Assembly: GCA_002309035.1 (NCBI GenBank)
Contig: DBWT01000014.1
Coordinates: 1 to 8,124, forward strand
Length of the DNA stretch: 8,124 bases
From: Caryophanales bacterium UBA1231
Lineage (GTDB): Bacteria > Bacillota_I > Bacilli_A > ML615J-28 > CAG-313
Direction of reading: 5' to 3'
Shown here piece after piece: positions 6,530-8,124 of the stretch (positions are counted from its first letter, which is position 1; every line of letters starts with the position of its first letter). The notes under the pieces were generated by a model. That model had not been told where the DNA came from. It saw only the letters and a list, made by a program, of their open reading frames with translations, and ran no database searches. The translations under genes were made by a program, and so were the position numbers.

Positions 6530-6557
6530 ATTATAACAAATAGAAAATATAAGTCAA
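6530..6557 (-). promoter_or_regulatory. Strong sigma-A-type promoter of the giant lipoprotein gene
   Basis: On the minus strand: -35 TTGACT (6552-6557, five of six consensus bases), a 16-base spacer, and -10 TATAAT (6530-6535, perfect) preceded by TGT, an extended -10. Transcription should begin near 6523, leaving a leader of about 58 bases. Its strength agrees with the gene forming its own unit and with its codon use. Confidence 0.85.
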
Positions 6558-6563
6558 GGTTTT

Positions 6564-6578
6564 TTAAAAACGTTTTCT
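6564..6578 (-). promoter_or_regulatory. cre-like / LacI-family-like operator upstream of the -35
   Basis: The imperfect palindrome AAAAACGTTTTC is centred near 6571. Read on the plus strand, the 15-mer at 6564-6578 agrees with the CcpA cre consensus WTGNAANCGNWNNCW at every fixed position except the G. Its centre is about 48 bases upstream of the predicted start, where a bound LacI-family regulator would more often activate than repress. AT-rich surroundings make chance matches fairly likely. Confidence 0.3.
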
Positions 6579-6598
6579 ATATTTTTTTGCATTTTTTT

Positions 6599-6629
6599 GA
6601 AAAAGAAAACGCGTTCTGAAAAAACGCGT
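6599..6629 (-). terminator. Intrinsic terminator of the murQ-hydrolase operon
   Basis: On the minus strand ACGCGTT and AACGCGT (6609-6629) form a 7-bp stem around TTTTCAG, followed by TTTTCTTTTT. It lies about 55 bases beyond the hydrolase stop at 6684-6686 and before the next promoter. The stem is short, so termination may be partial. The palindrome AACGCGTT inside it could alternatively be a protein-binding site. Confidence 0.65.
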
Positions 6630-6683
6630 AAATTTTCATTTTATTTTCTTTTTCTTTTTCATAAATAGTCAAGCAAATATTTC

Positions 6684-7445
6684 CTACTTATTTAAATTGT
6701 TATAGAAGTTTAAAAATTCTAATGACTTAGAATATAATTCATTTTGTTCTTCTACTTTGTCATAGCCATGATTAGCACCATCAATAATATGCACTTGAGC
6801 GTTAGGATACTTAACTGCATAGCGCATTGAATACATATAATCTATACATTGGTCGCATCTTCCATGACATAATAATACTGGATTAGTGAATTTTTCAATT
6901 CCTTCCATTGGATGGCATTTATCAATTGATGTATACATCTCTTTAGATAATTCAAAATAAGTCGCAATTAATTTATTACCATTAGGTAATTCGACGCCTT
7001 TTTCGAAATAATTTTTAATGTGTTCCGCAATATTAGCTGCTGCTGACCAAAGAATAATTTTTGATAATTTATTTTGATAAATGCTTGACATGATAGATGC
7101 AACAGCTCCACCCATGCTAAAACCAAGAAGAGATACTTTCTTTACTCCTTCAAGACTTGCTGCATAGTCGATAATTTCTTTTGCTTCTGACATCATTGTA
7201 TCGAATGTGAAATCACGGAATTCGCCATCTGATTCGCCATTACCAGAAAAGTCCATTCTAATTGACGCATAACCATCTTTCGCAATTAATCTAGAGAAAT
7301 TACGGAAGTGATAGGCATGTTCTGATTTATTTCCAGTAAATCCATGGAAGAATACAAGAATTTCTCCATTAAAATTTTCCGGATAATCCAAATATCCACG
7401 CAATGTTTTTCCCCATTCATTTATTAGCTCTACATGTTTAACCAT
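6684..7445 (-). CDS. Alpha/beta hydrolase, cinnamoyl/feruloyl esterase-like
   Basis: This 253-residue cytoplasmic serine hydrolase has no signal peptide. The oxyanion-hole motif HGFTGNK is at 34-40, MDFSGNGESDGEF at 64-76, the nucleophile elbow GFSMGG at 108-113 (Ser110), the acid in GRCDQC (Asp198) and the base in GANHGYD (His226). The complete triad and the HGFT/SDG motifs closely resemble, from memory, lactobacillus and rumen cinnamoyl esterases, whose triad falls at nearly the same positions. A cap region occupies about 133-187. Cysteines flank the acid residue (Cys193, Cys197, Cys200), which is unusual. The start is fixed by GAGGT 8 bases upstream and by the 8-base overlap with murQ, implying translational coupling. 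The substrate is not shown: phenolic esters, an acyl ester from the cell wall, or another small ester are possible. Confidence 0.9.
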   Translation of the reverse strand: MVKHVELINEWGKTLRGYLDYPENFNGEILVFFHGFTGNKSEHAYHFRNFSRLIAKDGYASIRMDFSGNGESDGEFRDFTFDTMMSEAKEIIDYAASLEGVKKVSLLGFSMGGAVASIMSSIYQNKLSKIILWSAAANIAEHIKNYFEKGVELPNGNKLIATYFELSKEMYTSIDKCHPMEGIEKFTNPVLLCHGRCDQCIDYMYSMRYAVKYPNAQVHIIDGANHGYDKVEEQNELYSKSLEFLNFYNNLNK

Positions 7446-8124
7446 TATTTTTTACCTCTTCTATTGCTTTTCTTATATGTCCTTTATTTTTAGCTAATAC
7501 TTCATTAATTTTATCTAAATCATCAATGCCAGTAATTAAAGCAAATATAGTTTTTTTAACAGTACCATATTTTAATAAATTACTTTTTGCACTTTCTTCA
7601 TCAACACCTGTTGCTTTAGAAATGATATTAATAGCACGGGATCTTAATTTGTCATTTGTTGGCATGACATCAATCATAAGATTGCCATATACTTTTCCAA
7701 GTTTAATCATTGCGGTTGTTGAAATCATATTGCATACCATCTTTTGGGCAGTACCAGATTTCATTCTTGTTGAACCAGTTATTACTTCCGGACCAACTAT
7801 TACTTCAACTGGATAATCAACAAGACTAGCAAGAACACTATTTGGACTAGTCACAATAGCACCTGTCATAGCGCCTATCTCTTTTGCATATTCAATTCCT
7901 CCAATGACATATGGGGTCCTACCGCTTGCCGCAATACCAATCACGATATCATTAGCTTTTAAATTAACTTTTTCTAAATCACTTTTACCAAGTTCTTTAT
8001 TATCTTCAGCGCCTTCTACTGCTTTCACGAAAGCATTGATTCCGCCTGCCATTAGACAAAATACCATTTCATCACTTACGCCAAATGTCGGACGACACTC
8101 AACGGCATCAATTATACCAACACG
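7438..8124 (-). CDS. murQ: N-acetylmuramic acid 6-phosphate etherase MurQ, 5' end missing
   Basis: MurQ cleaves the D-lactyl ether of MurNAc-6-phosphate to give GlcNAc-6-phosphate and D-lactate in the cytoplasm, during recovery of cell-wall sugars. The reading frame stays open to the right edge, giving 228 residues of a protein usually near 300, so about 70 N-terminal residues lie outside. Counting from the window edge, IDAVECRPTFG (5-15) and KAVEGAED (34-41) contain Glu9 and Glu40, whose spacing of 31 matches the two catalytic glutamates known in E. coli MurQ. The SIS phosphosugar motif GIAASGRTPYVIGG is at 63-76 and the family signature GPEVITGSTRMKSGTAQK at 111-128, followed by the helical C-terminal domain. 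The ATG at 8065-8067 is internal and not the start. The gene ends in TAA inside the start of the hydrolase gene. Confidence 0.95.
   Translation of the reverse strand, partial: RVGIIDAVECRPTFGVSDEMVFCLMAGGINAFVKAVEGAEDNKELGKSDLEKVNLKANDIVIGIAASGRTPYVIGGIEYAKEIGAMTGAIVTSPNSVLASLVDYPVEVIVGPEVITGSTRMKSGTAQKMVCNMISTTAMIKLGKVYGNLMIDVMPTNDKLRSRAINIISKATGVDEESAKSNLLKYGTVKKTIFALITGIDDLDKINEVLAKNKGHIRKAIEEVKNNG
7454..7458 (-). promoter_or_regulatory. Ribosome binding site of the hydrolase, inside murQ
   Basis: GAGGT on the minus strand lies within the last murQ codons, 8 bases before the hydrolase ATG at 7443-7445. With the ATGGTTAA overlap this supports coupled translation of the two genes. Confidence 0.75.

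Noticed and set aside
6577..6639. A 20-codon minus-strand reading frame (ATG at 6637-6639, peptide beginning MKIYAFFQ) preceded by a GA-rich stretch.
   Set aside because: It runs straight through the terminator stem and its T tract and into the upstream operator region, has low-complexity Lys/Phe content, and no clear spacing-appropriate Shine-Dalgarno sequence.
8065..8067. ATG as a possible murQ start giving a 209-residue protein.
   Set aside because: The frame continues upstream to the window edge with conserved MurQ sequence (VGIIDAVECRPTFG) including a catalytic glutamate, so this Met is internal.

Overview
The window is AT-rich DNA whose recognisable genes and signals all read on the minus strand, so the biology runs from the right edge to the left. 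The low GC, Gram-positive style promoters (TTGACT/TATAAT, extended -10), GA-rich ribosome binding sites, a MurQ protein and a lipoprotein signal peptide followed by Ig-like and Listeria-Bacteroides repeat domains suggest a low-GC Firmicute of the Bacilli/Erysipelotrichia type, probably gut-associated. The 2084-codon gene encodes tryptophan only as TGG and ends in TGA, followed two codons later by an in-frame TAG. The standard bacterial code therefore applies and a Mycoplasma-type code does not.

Right part (about 6600-8124): the 3' three quarters of murQ (N-acetylmuramate-6-phosphate etherase) enters from the right edge. It overlaps by 8 bases a gene for an alpha/beta hydrolase that resembles cinnamoyl/feruloyl esterases. 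The pair looks like the end of an operon and is closed by a weak intrinsic terminator. MurQ belongs to the cytoplasmic recovery of cell-wall MurNAc; the hydrolase substrate is unknown.

Middle (211-6557): a strong sigma-A-type promoter, a short 5' leader with a hairpin, and one 6.2-kb gene for a giant secreted lipoprotein, closed by a good intrinsic terminator. It is therefore a single-gene transcription unit. The protein carries a lipobox, a cysteine-rich stretch of 18-residue tandem repeats, a Big_2 Ig-like domain, several degenerate Ig-like units, beta-sandwich modules, a helical FIVAR-like segment, a Listeria-Bacteroides repeat interrupted by about 210 residues, a second such repeat, and a C-terminal right-handed beta-helix with a clear asparagine ladder. 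No sortase motif is seen. It is probably a lipid-anchored surface protein for adhesion or glycan binding; no enzymatic site was recognised.

Left edge (1-118): an A/T-tract-flanked promoter with a perfect TATAAT and a transcribed leader ending in CTTTGAAAACTA. This resembles the start of a ribosomal RNA operon whose 16S gene would lie just outside the window. The giant lipoprotein gene thus sits directly upstream of a probable rrn operon in the same orientation. The best candidates for something undescribed are the lipoprotein architecture, mainly its lipid-proximal cysteine repeats and the interrupted repeat domain, and the murQ-esterase coupling.
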